In this document: positions 1-6,972 of the stretch, one piece after another | Numbering within the stretch: the first letter of the stretch is position 1 | Layout: each line of letters begins with the position of its first letter | Assembly (NCBI GenBank): GCA_937891445.1 | Contig: CALAFV010000177.1 | Location: forward strand, 1-9,790 | From: an uncultured Phycisphaerales bacterium | GTDB taxonomy: Bacteria; Planctomycetota; Phycisphaerae; Phycisphaerales; UBA1924 | DNA length: 9,790 nt | Reading direction: 5' to 3' | Notes under the pieces: generated by a model | What the model was told of the DNA's origin: nothing | Seen by the model: the letters and a program-made list of their open reading frames with translations, nothing else | The model's database searches: none | Translations under genes and position numbers: made by a program

Positions 1-1113
1 GAGCGGGCGATCGGGGAAGCCATCATCGAGGACCTCGGGGACGCCGGCGTGCCGCGGCGGGCGATTCGCTTTGACAACGCCAAGAAGCGGATCCCGCTGC
101 CGACCGAAACAGGCAACCTCGTCGCGAAACTCGCCGGGACGCGCCGCGGACCGGCCTTGGCCTTCGCGACGCACCTGGACGTCGTCCCCATCTGTGCCGG
201 CGCCAGACCCAAGCGCAGGAACGGCCGCATCGTCCCGCAGGGCAGGACGGGTCTCGGCGGCGACAACCGCACGGGGTGCGCGGTGCTTTCGACGCTTGCG
301 CAAACACTTCTGGAGCACGACCTGCCGCACCCGCCGATCACGCTCCTGTACACCGTGCGAGAGGAGACAAGCCTGCTGGGGTCGCGCTACCTCGACCCCG
401 GGGCACTCCGGGGCGTCTCCATGTGCTTCAACGTGGACGGCATGCTCGCGGGCGACCTGATCACCGGTGCAGTGGGGGGACAGACCTGGGACGCCCAGAT
501 TCACGGCAAGGCCGCCCACGCCGGCGTAGCGCCCGAGAAGGGCATCTCTTCGACCCTCGTGGCGTCGATCGCGCTCGCCGACGCCGCTCGCCACGGCTGG
601 TTCGGCAAGGTCGCAAAACGCGGCGGCCGCGGGACGAGCAACGCCGGCATCTTCGCCGGCCGCGACGGCGGGCCGGCGGGCGACGCCACGAACGTCGTGA
701 CCGACTACGTTCACATCACCGGCGAGACCCGCAGCCCCGATGCCGACTTCGCCGCCACCATCACCGAGGCGTACCGGGACGCATTCACGAAAGCCGCCAA
801 GACGGTCAAGGACGACCGTGGCGGCACGGCGAAAGTCCAGTTCGAGGGCCGTGAGATTTACCCGCCGTTCAACCTCGACAACGGCTCCGAGGCGGTCGCG
901 CGGGCCAAGGAAGCGGCCAGGTCGATAGGCCTCAAGCCCCGCACCATCTTCTCCAACGGCGGGTTGGACGCGAACTGGCTCGTCGAGCACGGCGTCCCGA
1001 CCGTCACCTTCGGCGCCGGGCAGCACGAGATCCACACGGTCAACGAGTACGTGGACATCGGCGAGTTCATCGACGGCTGCCGCATGGCCGTTGCGCTCGC
1101 GACGCTCGAGTAG
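1..1113 (+). CDS. PepT-like M20 family metallopeptidase (5' partial)
   Basis: This is a di-zinc aminopeptidase of the peptidase T-like branch of M20, expected to act in the cytoplasm and release N-terminal residues from short peptides. The frame is open from base 1 and family-like sequence (ERAIGEAIIEDL) precedes the first possible start (GTG at 49), so the gene begins upstream; about 20 residues are probably missing. Counting residues from base 1, the M20 signature is complete: HLD at 58-60 (metal His58 and Asp60), GGDNRTG with bridging Asp88, the catalytic/metal pair Glu121-Glu122, NVDG with Asp146, the dimerisation-domain motif HGKAAHAGVAPEKG, and the C-terminal metal-binding HTVNEY (His348). 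It ends at TAG, 22 nt before the glutaminase-aspartase fusion, so the two are probably co-transcribed. Substrate is not readable from sequence; a carboxypeptidase or deacylase of the same fold is a weaker alternative. Confidence 0.9.
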   Translation, partial: ERAIGEAIIEDLGDAGVPRRAIRFDNAKKRIPLPTETGNLVAKLAGTRRGPALAFATHLDVVPICAGARPKRRNGRIVPQGRTGLGGDNRTGCAVLSTLAQTLLEHDLPHPPITLLYTVREETSLLGSRYLDPGALRGVSMCFNVDGMLAGDLITGAVGGQTWDAQIHGKAAHAGVAPEKGISSTLVASIALADAARHGWFGKVAKRGGRGTSNAGIFAGRDGGPAGDATNVVTDYVHITGETRSPDADFAATITEAYRDAFTKAAKTVKDDRGGTAKVQFEGREIYPPFNLDNGSEAVARAKEAARSIGLKPRTIFSNGGLDANWLVEHGVPTVTFGAGQHEIHTVNEYVDIGEFIDGCRMAVALATLE

Positions 1114-1124
1114 CGCACAGGGGC

Positions 1125-1131
1125 GGGGAGG
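1125..1131 (+). promoter_or_regulatory. Shine-Dalgarno for the fusion gene
   Basis: GGGGAGG lies 4 nt before the ATG at 1136 (its GGAG core is 5 nt away). This fixes the start at 1136 rather than at the in-frame TTG at 1091, which lies inside the end of the peptidase gene and would add 15 Arg/Ser-rich residues unlike any glutaminase N-terminus. Confidence 0.7.
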
Positions 1132-1135
1132 CGAC

Positions 1136-3622
1136 ATGGTCCGCGAGGCGAACCGTCGAGTGCATGAGCCGGTTGATCCCGGGTACGTCTCGACCGGGCA
1201 CTTGCCGCCGCCGGATCTTGTGCAGGCGCTCGTGGACGAGGCGTACAGGCGCTTCAAGTCCAACACCGACGGGCACAACGCCGAGGTCTACCCCGCTCTC
1301 GCCCGCGTCCCGAGCGACCTGTTCGGGATCTGCGTCGCGGGAATCGACGGCAGCCTCTTCTCCGCCGGCGACGCGACACACGACTTTCCGATCATGAGCG
1401 TCTCCAAGCCCTTCGTCTTCGCGCTGGTCTGCGACGCCATCGGCGCGGAGGAGGCAAGACGCCGAATCGGCGTCAACGCTACGGGGCTCCCCTTCAACTC
1501 GCTCGCGGCGGTCGAGCGGGCCGAAGATGGCCGCACCAATCCGATGGTGAACCCCGGCGCGATCGCGACTACCAACCTGGCGCCGGGAGACGACGCCGCG
1601 TCGAAGTGGCGGTTCATCCACCGCGGGCTCTGCCGCTTCGCGGGACGAACGCTGGCAATCGACGAGGAGGTCTACGACTCCGCATCGCGGACCAACCACC
1701 AGAACCAGAGCATCGCGCGCCTGCTGCGGGCGCTGAACCGGATCGACATGGAGCCTGCCGCGGCGGTGGACCTCTACACGCGGCAGTGCTCGCTGAGCGT
1801 CAGCGCCGCCGATCTCGCCGTCATGGGCGCCACGCTTGCCGACGGCGGCGTCAACCCGATGACCGGTGAGCGCGTCGTCAGCGCCGCGGCATGCCACTGC
1901 GCCCTGGCCGTCATGGTGACCGCGGGGCTGTACGAGACCTCCGGCGACTGGCTCTACCAGGTCGGGCTCCCCGGCAAGAGCGGGATCGGGGGCGGGATCG
2001 TCACGGTCTCCCCCGGCAAGGGAGGGCTCGGCACGTTCGCGCCACCGCTCGACAGTGCCGGCAACAGCGTGAAGGGCCAACTCGTCGCGCGGTTCCTCTC
2101 GCAGCACCTCGGCATGGACTTGCTCGCTTCGAGGCCCGCCGATCGCGCCGCCGCTACCCAGCCCGGCGCGCCGGCGACGAAGCAACCGGCGCCGCCGAAC
2201 GGCCGACCCGTGCGAATCGAACGCGACAGCCTCGGCCCATTGGAAGTCCCCGCCGACGCCTATTGGGGCATCAACACGGCCCGGGCGCTGGAGAACTTCC
2301 CGATCAGCGGGCGGCCGATCTCCGAGTACCGCGACCTCATCGTCGGGCTCGCGTGTGTGAAGCAGGCCGCCGCTCGTGCCAACGCCGAGATCGGCGCCCT
2401 GGCCCCGGAGAAGGCCCGCCTCATCGACGCCGCGTGTGAGGAGATTCGGCGCGGCGGCCTGCTCGACCAGTTCGTCGTAGACATCATGCAGGGCGGCGCC
2501 GGCACCTCGACGAACATGAACGCCAACGAGGTGATCGCCAACCGCGCGCTTGAACTGGCGGGCCACCCCAGGGGGCGCTACGACCTGATCGACCCCAACG
2601 ATGACGTCAACCGCAGCCAGAGCACCAACGACGTCTACCCGACCGCTGTCAGGATCGGGCTGTGCACGGCGCTGGAGCGGCTGCTCGCGGAACTGGCCCG
2701 TCTCGCCGGGGCGTTCCGCGACAAGGGCGCCCAGTTCGCTGGCATCGTCAAGGTTGGCCGAACCCAACTCCAGGACGCCGTGCCGATGACGCTCAAGCAG
2801 GAGTTCGACGCGTTCGCCGCGACGCTCCTCGAAGATCACGCACACCTCGAGCGCGTGCTGCGCCGGCTCTGGGAAGTCAACCTCGGGGGCACGGCGATCG
2901 GCACGGGCATCGCCGCCGATCCGGGCTACGCCGCCGCCGCCGCGCGGCACCTGTCCCAGATCACGGGCTACGACATCGTCACCGCGCCCGACCTCATCGA
3001 GGCCACCACCGACGTCGGCGCGTTCATGGACCTCTCCAGCGCCCTGCGTCGAACGGCCGTGAAACTGTCGAAGATCTGCAACGACCTGCGGCTGCTCTCC
3101 TCCGGGCCGCAAGCCGGTCTGGGCGAGATCCGCCTGCCGCCGCGCCAGGCCGGGTCGAGCATCATGCCGGGAAAGGTGAACCCCGTCATCCCCGAGGCCG
3201 TCAACTCGGTCGCGTTCACGGTCGTGGGACACGACGTCACGGTTGGCCTGGCGGCGGAGGCTGGTCAACTCCAACTCAACGCCTTCCTGCCGGTTATGGC
3301 CCACGCCCTCTTCGAAAGCCTGGACTGGATGACCGCCGCAATGGCGACGTTGCGTGTCAACTGCGTCACTGGCATCGCCGCCAACCGGGAGCGTCTGGCC
3401 GCGCAGGTCGGCTCGTTCGTGGGCGTGGTCACGGCGCTCATCCCGCATATCGGCTACAAGCGCGCCGGCGAACTCGCCAGGAAGGCGCTGGAGACCAACG
3501 CGAGGATCGCTGACCTGGTCGCCGAGTCTGGCATCCTCTCGCGCGAGCAGGTTGCGTCGCTGATGTCCCCGGAGCGTCTGGCTGGCGAGAGCGCGCCGCC
3601 CGGCGGCGGCGCCCGGGAGTAA
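1136..3622 (+). CDS. glsA-aspA: Glutaminase (GlsA family) - aspartate ammonia-lyase fusion protein
   Basis: 828 residues containing two full-length enzymes. Residues about 1-331 are a serine-dependent (beta-lactamase-fold) glutaminase, Gln + H2O to Glu + NH3. It has Tyr52, SVSK with catalytic Ser88 and Lys91, NPMVNPGAI with Asn139, Asn190, DLYTRQCS with Tyr214, GLYETSGDW with Tyr266, and KSGIGGG. Residues about 332-358 are an Ala/Pro/Arg-rich linker. Residues about 359-826 are an aspartase, Asp to fumarate + NH3: GTSTNMNANEV, SQSTND (Ser496, Thr497), GRTQLQDA (Gln544) and the lyase signature GSSIMPGKVNP (673-683). SQSTND and GRTQ are aspartase hallmarks; fumarase C has SQSSND and GRTH. Each part has the normal length for its family, with no frameshift or internal start between them, so this looks like a true fusion. 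Odd: Ala183 sits where the family has the substrate-binding Glu (Glu381 of human GLS). No signal peptide, so cytoplasmic. It lies between the peptidase and the GAP membrane protein. Confidence 0.92.
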   Translation: MVREANRRVHEPVDPGYVSTGHLPPPDLVQALVDEAYRRFKSNTDGHNAEVYPALARVPSDLFGICVAGIDGSLFSAGDATHDFPIMSVSKPFVFALVCDAIGAEEARRRIGVNATGLPFNSLAAVERAEDGRTNPMVNPGAIATTNLAPGDDAASKWRFIHRGLCRFAGRTLAIDEEVYDSASRTNHQNQSIARLLRALNRIDMEPAAAVDLYTRQCSLSVSAADLAVMGATLADGGVNPMTGERVVSAAACHCALAVMVTAGLYETSGDWLYQVGLPGKSGIGGGIVTVSPGKGGLGTFAPPLDSAGNSVKGQLVARFLSQHLGMDLLASRPADRAAATQPGAPATKQPAPPNGRPVRIERDSLGPLEVPADAYWGINTARALENFPISGRPISEYRDLIVGLACVKQAAARANAEIGALAPEKARLIDAACEEIRRGGLLDQFVVDIMQGGAGTSTNMNANEVIANRALELAGHPRGRYDLIDPNDDVNRSQSTNDVYPTAVRIGLCTALERLLAELARLAGAFRDKGAQFAGIVKVGRTQLQDAVPMTLKQEFDAFAATLLEDHAHLERVLRRLWEVNLGGTAIGTGIAADPGYAAAAARHLSQITGYDIVTAPDLIEATTDVGAFMDLSSALRRTAVKLSKICNDLRLLSSGPQAGLGEIRLPPRQAGSSIMPGKVNPVIPEAVNSVAFTVVGHDVTVGLAAEAGQLQLNAFLPVMAHALFESLDWMTAAMATLRVNCVTGIAANRERLAAQVGSFVGVVTALIPHIGYKRAGELARKALETNARIADLVAESGILSREQVASLMSPERLAGESAPPGGGARE

Positions 3623-3638
3623 GGCCGGACCGCCGGCC
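3623..3638 (+). other. Intercistronic GC hairpin
   Basis: GGCCGG, loop ACCG, CCGGCC: a perfect 6-bp all-GC stem that starts on the first base after the fusion gene's TAA and ends 2 nt before the GGAG ribosome-binding site of the next gene. There is no T-run, so a classic terminator is unlikely. It could stabilise the 3' end of the upstream message or lower translation of the downstream membrane protein. Short GC stems arise by chance in DNA of this composition. Confidence 0.4.
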
Positions 3639-3640
3639 GC

Positions 3641-3644
3641 GGAG
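3641..3644 (+). promoter_or_regulatory. Shine-Dalgarno for the GAP-family gene
   Basis: GGAG lies 5 nt before the ATG at 3650. The alternative GTG start at 3644 overlaps this site and is therefore disfavoured. Confidence 0.55.
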
Positions 3645-3649
3645 TGGTC

Positions 3650-4393
3650 ATGGGCGCCGTGCTGATCAACCTGTTCCCGATCGTGGTCGGCGCGGCGATC
3701 GTCCCGCTGTGGCTCACACTGACGCTCCTGGTCCTCCAGGGTCCGGACGGCGCCGTGCGGGCAGGGGCGTTCGCCGCGGGCGCCATGACGATGCGGCTGG
3801 TCCAGGGGGCGCTCTTCGGCTACATCTTCGCGGCCGAGCCCGACGCCGACAGGGTGGCAGGGTCGGACCTCATCGTCTCCGCGCTGATGCTGCTCATCGG
3901 CATCGTGCTCCTGGTCACCTTCGTGTGCACGCTCTTCGGGCAGGAGGACCCCGACGCTCCGCCACCCGGCTGGCTGGCCCGCGCCGGCAGCCTGTCCGCA
4001 CCGGTCATGTTCGGCGTGGGAGCGGCGCTGATGGCCCTGTCCGTCAAGCAGTGGGTCTTCACGCTCTCCGCCATCGCCATCATCAACGACGCGGAAGTGG
4101 GCCGGCCCCGATCCGTGCTGGCGTATCTCGTGTTCGTTGTCACGGCGCAAGCACTGGTCCTGGCGCCGGTCATCTACAGCGTGGCGTCGCCATCGAGGGC
4201 TCGCACGATGCTCGAGGCGGCGCAGCGATGGATCGAGCGCAGCGGGCGCGGGCTGACCATCGCGGTGTCGCTGGGCTTCGGCGTGCTGTTCCTCTGGCTG
4301 GGCCTCGCCGGCGTGACCGCCAAACACGAGCCCGAGGAACCGCCACCGCCCGGGTTTCAAAAGGCCGCCGCGGCCCCTGGGGCGCAGGTGTGA
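3650..4393 (+). CDS. GAP-family (SfLAP-like) six-helix membrane protein
   Basis: 247 residues with about six hydrophobic helices, near 4-29, 36-60, 73-96, 114-145, 155-178 and 201-222, and a Pro/Glu-rich hydrophilic tail. The segment SVKQWVFTLSAIAII at 131-145 resembles the NPKNLLLTL-type segment of the GAP (Sap, sulfolipid-1-addressing protein) family, PF11139, whose fold is related to LysE-type exporters. Overall layout and length (about 220-250) fit that family. It would sit in the inner membrane. Substrate is unknown; mycobacterial relatives are linked to lipid export, but the position behind a peptidase and an amino-acid-degrading fusion makes an amino acid, dicarboxylate or ammonium-related solute plausible (inference). 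It is probably the last gene of the operon, 27 nt after the fusion and followed by a strong hairpin. A generic LysE-type or otherwise unassigned membrane protein is the alternative. Confidence 0.68.
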   Translation: MGAVLINLFPIVVGAAIVPLWLTLTLLVLQGPDGAVRAGAFAAGAMTMRLVQGALFGYIFAAEPDADRVAGSDLIVSALMLLIGIVLLVTFVCTLFGQEDPDAPPPGWLARAGSLSAPVMFGVGAALMALSVKQWVFTLSAIAIINDAEVGRPRSVLAYLVFVVTAQALVLAPVIYSVASPSRARTMLEAAQRWIERSGRGLTIAVSLGFGVLFLWLGLAGVTAKHEPEEPPPPGFQKAAAAPGAQV

Positions 4394-4403
4394 CCGAAGC
4401 GTG

Positions 4404-4434
4404 GGGGAACCCCGGCACAGTCCCGGGGTTCCCC
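4404..4434 (+). terminator. Hairpin terminator candidate after the three-gene operon
   Basis: GGGGAACCCCGG, 7-nt loop CACAGTC, CCGGGGTTCCCC: a perfect 12-bp stem starting 11 nt after the stop codon at 4391-4393. No T-tract follows (GGCGCCGG), so this is not a textbook intrinsic terminator, but stem strength and position make an operon end or 3'-stabilising structure likely. Confidence 0.6.
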
Positions 4435-4461
4435 GGCGCCGGTTCGGACCCGCGTGCGACA

Positions 4462-4471
4462 ACTCATGAGT
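4462..4471. other. 10-bp perfect palindrome upstream of the porin gene
   Basis: ACTCATGAGT is its own reverse complement and lies 88 bp before the porin ATG, between the operon-end hairpin and the porin. It has the form of an operator half-site pair but matches no regulator that I recognise. Confidence 0.25.
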
Positions 4472-4547
4472 GAGCGTTGATCCGGCGCCACACTGCGGGA
4501 ATGTACCGATTCTGGGCGCCACGGCTGGGTTTGCGCGAGCGCCGCGG

Positions 4548-4553
4548 TACCCT
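4548..4553 (+). promoter_or_regulatory. Possible -10 box for a leaderless porin transcript
   Basis: TACCCT fits the TAnnnT form of a -10 element and ends 6 nt before the ATG at 4560, the spacing expected if transcription starts at the start codon. No purine-rich Shine-Dalgarno sequence precedes this ATG. No convincing -35 is visible, and short TAnnnT matches are common by chance. Confidence 0.25.
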
Positions 4554-4559
4554 CCCGCT

Positions 4560-5954
4560 ATGACGACTCGGCGCGGCCCGAGGCTGTGCTCCGTCCATCC
4601 CCGCCTCCTCGTGCCGTTCGGACTACTCGCGTCCGCGTGGCCCTCCGTCGCCCAGCCGCCCACACGCGAACCCCAGTCAGCGCCCCAGGCCGAGCCCGCA
4701 CCGGAGCCCGTCCTGCGTCTGCGGCTCACGCCCGCGACAGACCCGGTGAAGCCGCTCGCGTTCGACATCGGCGCGCCGGTCCCGGCCAAGGGCGAGTGGT
4801 TCGAGATCGAGCCCCCCGACAGCACCGAGGCGGAACTGGACGAACTCTACGAGCCGCACGTTGGCATCATCCGGATCCCACTTCTCGACGACATCGGCGA
4901 GTTCTTCCGCACCGGCGGCGAGCGCCTCGAGGATGCCACCGGCTTGCGTCTCGGCTTCGCGTACACGATGGTCTTCCTCCAGGCCAGCGCCGGCCCGGGC
5001 GACCGCAGCGGCGCATCCGGCGACATCGACTTCCTTGGCGATTGGACCTTCCTCGGGCGCGGGACCTCGGACACCGGCCGCCTCATCTTCTCCGCCGAGT
5101 ACCGGTTCCGCGCAGGCTCGCAGCCGGCCTCCGCCGTCGGTCCCGAGATCGGCGTGATCAGCGCCCCGATCGGCGGGTTCAACGACCGCGGCTGGGCGTG
5201 GCGCGACCTGCACTACCAGCAGCGCCTGCTCGACGACCACCTCCGCTTGCTCCTCGGCCGGGCCGACCCATCCGAGATCGTCGGCTCCTACCGCATGCAG
5301 AGCATCAACAACTCCTTCATGAACCGCGCGTTCTCCGCCAACGCGCCCATCCCCTTCCCCGGGCACGGCATCACTGCGAGCGTGACGGCGCGGCCATCTG
5401 ACGACTTCTACGCCACCATCGGTGCTTCCAACGGCTACGGCCGCACCACCCTCATCACGATCGACCAACTCTTCGAGGAGTGGGACCTCTTCTACTTCGC
5501 GGAGGCCGGCTACACGCCCGACATCCACGGCACGCTCAGCGGCCGCTACGCCGTGACGCTCTGGTACATGGACTCCCGCCCCGAACTGTCCCTCCCGAGC
5601 GATCGGGGCATTTCGCTCATCGCCGAGCAGGACCTGAGCGACTGGCTGTACGCCTTCGCCCGATACAGCTACGCGGACGAGGCGCTCGAGCGCATCCGCA
5701 ACACCTTCCAGGTCGGCGCCGGCGTCCGCGGCCTGCTCGGCAGCCCGGACAACCTTGCGGGGCTCGCGTTCGGTTTCATTGATCCCAGGAACGAAGACCT
5801 CCGCGACGAGAAGGTCATCGAACTGTTCCAACGCTTCCAACTCACGCGGCACTCGGAGTTGACGCTGGACGGCCAGTTCATCATCGACCCCGCCAGCGCG
5901 TCCGGCGACGATGCGCTGTTCGTGTTCGGCGTGCGCTACCGGCTGGCCTTCTGA
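4560..5954 (+). CDS. OprB-like carbohydrate porin (outer-membrane beta-barrel)
   Basis: 464 residues from the ATG. Residues 1-31 form a Sec signal peptide: basic TTRRGPR, hydrophobic LLVPFGLLASAW, and cleavage after SVA (31/32). This supports 4560 over the upstream GTG at 4470, which would bury the signal behind 30 extra residues. A Pro/Ala-rich stretch follows, then alternating beta-strand sequence. The C-terminal half fits the carbohydrate-selective porin family OprB (PF04966): NLAGLAFGFIDPR, a LRDE segment followed by FQRFQLT, and a late DDALFVFGVRY strand ending in Phe, the usual barrel-assembly signal. FNDRGWAWRDLHYQQRLLDD and LLLGRADPS also fit the OprB middle. The likely role is diffusion of sugars or other small solutes across the outer membrane. 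It is transcribed apart from the preceding operon, judging by the hairpin before it, and converges with the gene at 6089-6889. Solute specificity cannot be read. Confidence 0.78.
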   Translation: MTTRRGPRLCSVHPRLLVPFGLLASAWPSVAQPPTREPQSAPQAEPAPEPVLRLRLTPATDPVKPLAFDIGAPVPAKGEWFEIEPPDSTEAELDELYEPHVGIIRIPLLDDIGEFFRTGGERLEDATGLRLGFAYTMVFLQASAGPGDRSGASGDIDFLGDWTFLGRGTSDTGRLIFSAEYRFRAGSQPASAVGPEIGVISAPIGGFNDRGWAWRDLHYQQRLLDDHLRLLLGRADPSEIVGSYRMQSINNSFMNRAFSANAPIPFPGHGITASVTARPSDDFYATIGASNGYGRTTLITIDQLFEEWDLFYFAEAGYTPDIHGTLSGRYAVTLWYMDSRPELSLPSDRGISLIAEQDLSDWLYAFARYSYADEALERIRNTFQVGAGVRGLLGSPDNLAGLAFGFIDPRNEDLRDEKVIELFQRFQLTRHSELTLDGQFIIDPASASGDDALFVFGVRYRLAF

Positions 5955-5987
5955 GCGGCGGTCCGCGGCCGCAGCCGCAGGCGGCGA

Positions 5988-6035
5988 CGGCCCGGATAAG
6001 GGATGCCGTTGATCACACGACGTGCGACCGGGCCG
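5988..6035. terminator. Weak bidirectional hairpin between convergent genes
   Basis: CGGCCCGG and CCGGGCCG form perfect 8-bp arms around a 32-nt loop in the 134-bp gap between the porin and the minus-strand bestrophin-like gene. The location suits a shared transcription end, but the loop is long and there is no T-run on either side. Nothing else is recognisable in this gap. Confidence 0.25.
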
Positions 6036-6088
6036 GAGGCAGAGAGTCCGCCTGGAGGTCACGATTCCACCGCCCAACACCGGCCACA

Positions 6089-6889
6089 TCACGCCGCCGG
6101 CGCCCCGTGCCGATCCATCGACTCCAGCAACTGTTCCAGCGGACGGTGATCAACCCTGATCAGCCCGCGGTTGGGCTGGTCCAGGTCCACCACCGCGCTG
6201 AACACGAGCACCATCAGCAGCACCAGCGCGTCCCACAGAATCCAGTTCCGCCGGCCCACCTGCCCGGACGAGTGCCCCATCAGGAACCCGGTCACCATCA
6301 CGCTCAGAACCAGCAAGACAAGCAGGGCGGCGGGCATCTGGTTCCGCACCGCCGCGGCACGCTCCTTCTCCGTGCTGCTGGCCCGGCTCGCCGCTTCCAG
6401 CAGTCGCGAGAGTCGTTCGGGCTTCTCCTCCCTCGCAAACGCAGCCGATGCGATGTCCCACAGCGTGCCCACCGCGCTGTCGATCTCCGCGCTGATGCGT
6501 CGGTAGGTCCCCCGGTCGGTGCTCTCGCGGAACAGCCGTAGCCGCGCTTCCACGGCGGACCGCACGGCGCTCAGGAGCCGCCCCCGGTCCGGCTCCGGCA
6601 GCAGGTCGGCCATCTCGCGGCACGCGCCCAGCGCCTGCGCCTCCCGCACGACGATCTGTGTCCGCTCCTCGAACCGCGCAAGGGCCATCCCGTACGAGAA
6701 CGCCAGCACCAGCCCGCCCAGCCCCAGGATCGCCCCCTTGATGGCGCCGCTCGCGTCCAGCGCAATCTGCGTCCGGTCCGATTCCTCGCACCGACGGCCA
6801 CAACGGAACCCTGCCTCCGTCGCCGCGGCGATCAGAAGAAGGACGCCGGCGGGAATCAGCCACATCGGCGCCGCGTTCACGAAGGCCAT
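6089..6889 (-). CDS. Bestrophin-like (DUF4239-type) four-helix membrane protein
   Basis: 266 residues with helices near 8-28, 48-72, 185-205 and 214-234. A long charged helical region lies between the two pairs (about 73-184). The segment VVDLDQPNRGLIRV at 233-246, directly after helix 4, is the hallmark of the bestrophin-like/DUF4239 family (PF14023), as are the two-plus-two helix layout and length of about 250. Function of these bacterial proteins is unestablished; an ion-channel role is suggested only by distant likeness to bestrophins. The start is the ATG reading 6889-6887, preceded by a run of six G 6 nt away. It is divergent from the lipoprotein gene across a 223-bp gap and convergent with the porin. 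No partner gene is next to it on the same strand, so it appears to be transcribed alone. Confidence 0.75.
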   Translation of the reverse strand: MAFVNAAPMWLIPAGVLLLIAAATEAGFRCGRRCEESDRTQIALDASGAIKGAILGLGGLVLAFSYGMALARFEERTQIVVREAQALGACREMADLLPEPDRGRLLSAVRSAVEARLRLFRESTDRGTYRRISAEIDSAVGTLWDIASAAFAREEKPERLSRLLEAASRASSTEKERAAAVRNQMPAALLVLLVLSVMVTGFLMGHSSGQVGRRNWILWDALVLLMVLVFSAVVDLDQPNRGLIRVDHRPLEQLLESMDRHGAPAA

Positions 6890-6895
6890 GCAACA

Positions 6896-6901
6896 CCCCC
6901 C
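6896..6901 (-). promoter_or_regulatory. G-run ribosome-binding site of the bestrophin-like gene
   Basis: On the minus strand a run of six G sits 6 nt before the ATG (6889). It pairs imperfectly with the anti-Shine-Dalgarno CCUCC, so it is a plausible but atypical site. Confidence 0.35.
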
Positions 6902-6972
6902 GGACTACCGGGCGTACCGCCCAACCCATGACCGGACGCCCGCAGGCCACTCTAGCGGCGGGCGAACCGGCG

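Noticed and set aside
2210..3622. Class II fumarase (FumC) rather than aspartase for the C-terminal half
   Set aside because: SQSTND and GRTQ replace the SQSSND and GRTH of fumarases, and the length and the rest of the signature fit aspartase. A different amino-acid lyase of the same superfamily cannot be fully excluded.
4477..4507. TTGATC (4477-4482) with TGTACC (4502-4507) as a sigma-70-type promoter
   Set aside because: The spacing is 19 bp and the -10 matches only three of six positions, so it is not convincing.
4470..4559. GTG at 4470 as the porin start
   Set aside because: It would put 30 residues before a clear signal peptide that starts at the ATG at 4560, and it overlaps the palindrome at 4462-4471.
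1067..4825. A 1252-codon open frame on the minus strand
   Set aside because: It lies antisense to the peptidase end, the fusion enzyme, the GAP gene and the porin start. Its product is Arg/Gly/Asp/His-rich with no recognisable domain; long antisense frames are expected at this GC content.
4677..6092. A 471-codon minus-strand open frame across the porin gene
   Set aside because: It is a shadow of the porin, whose frame has a signal peptide, OprB-like motifs and a terminal Phe; the antisense product is low-complexity Val/Ala/Glu/Arg sequence.
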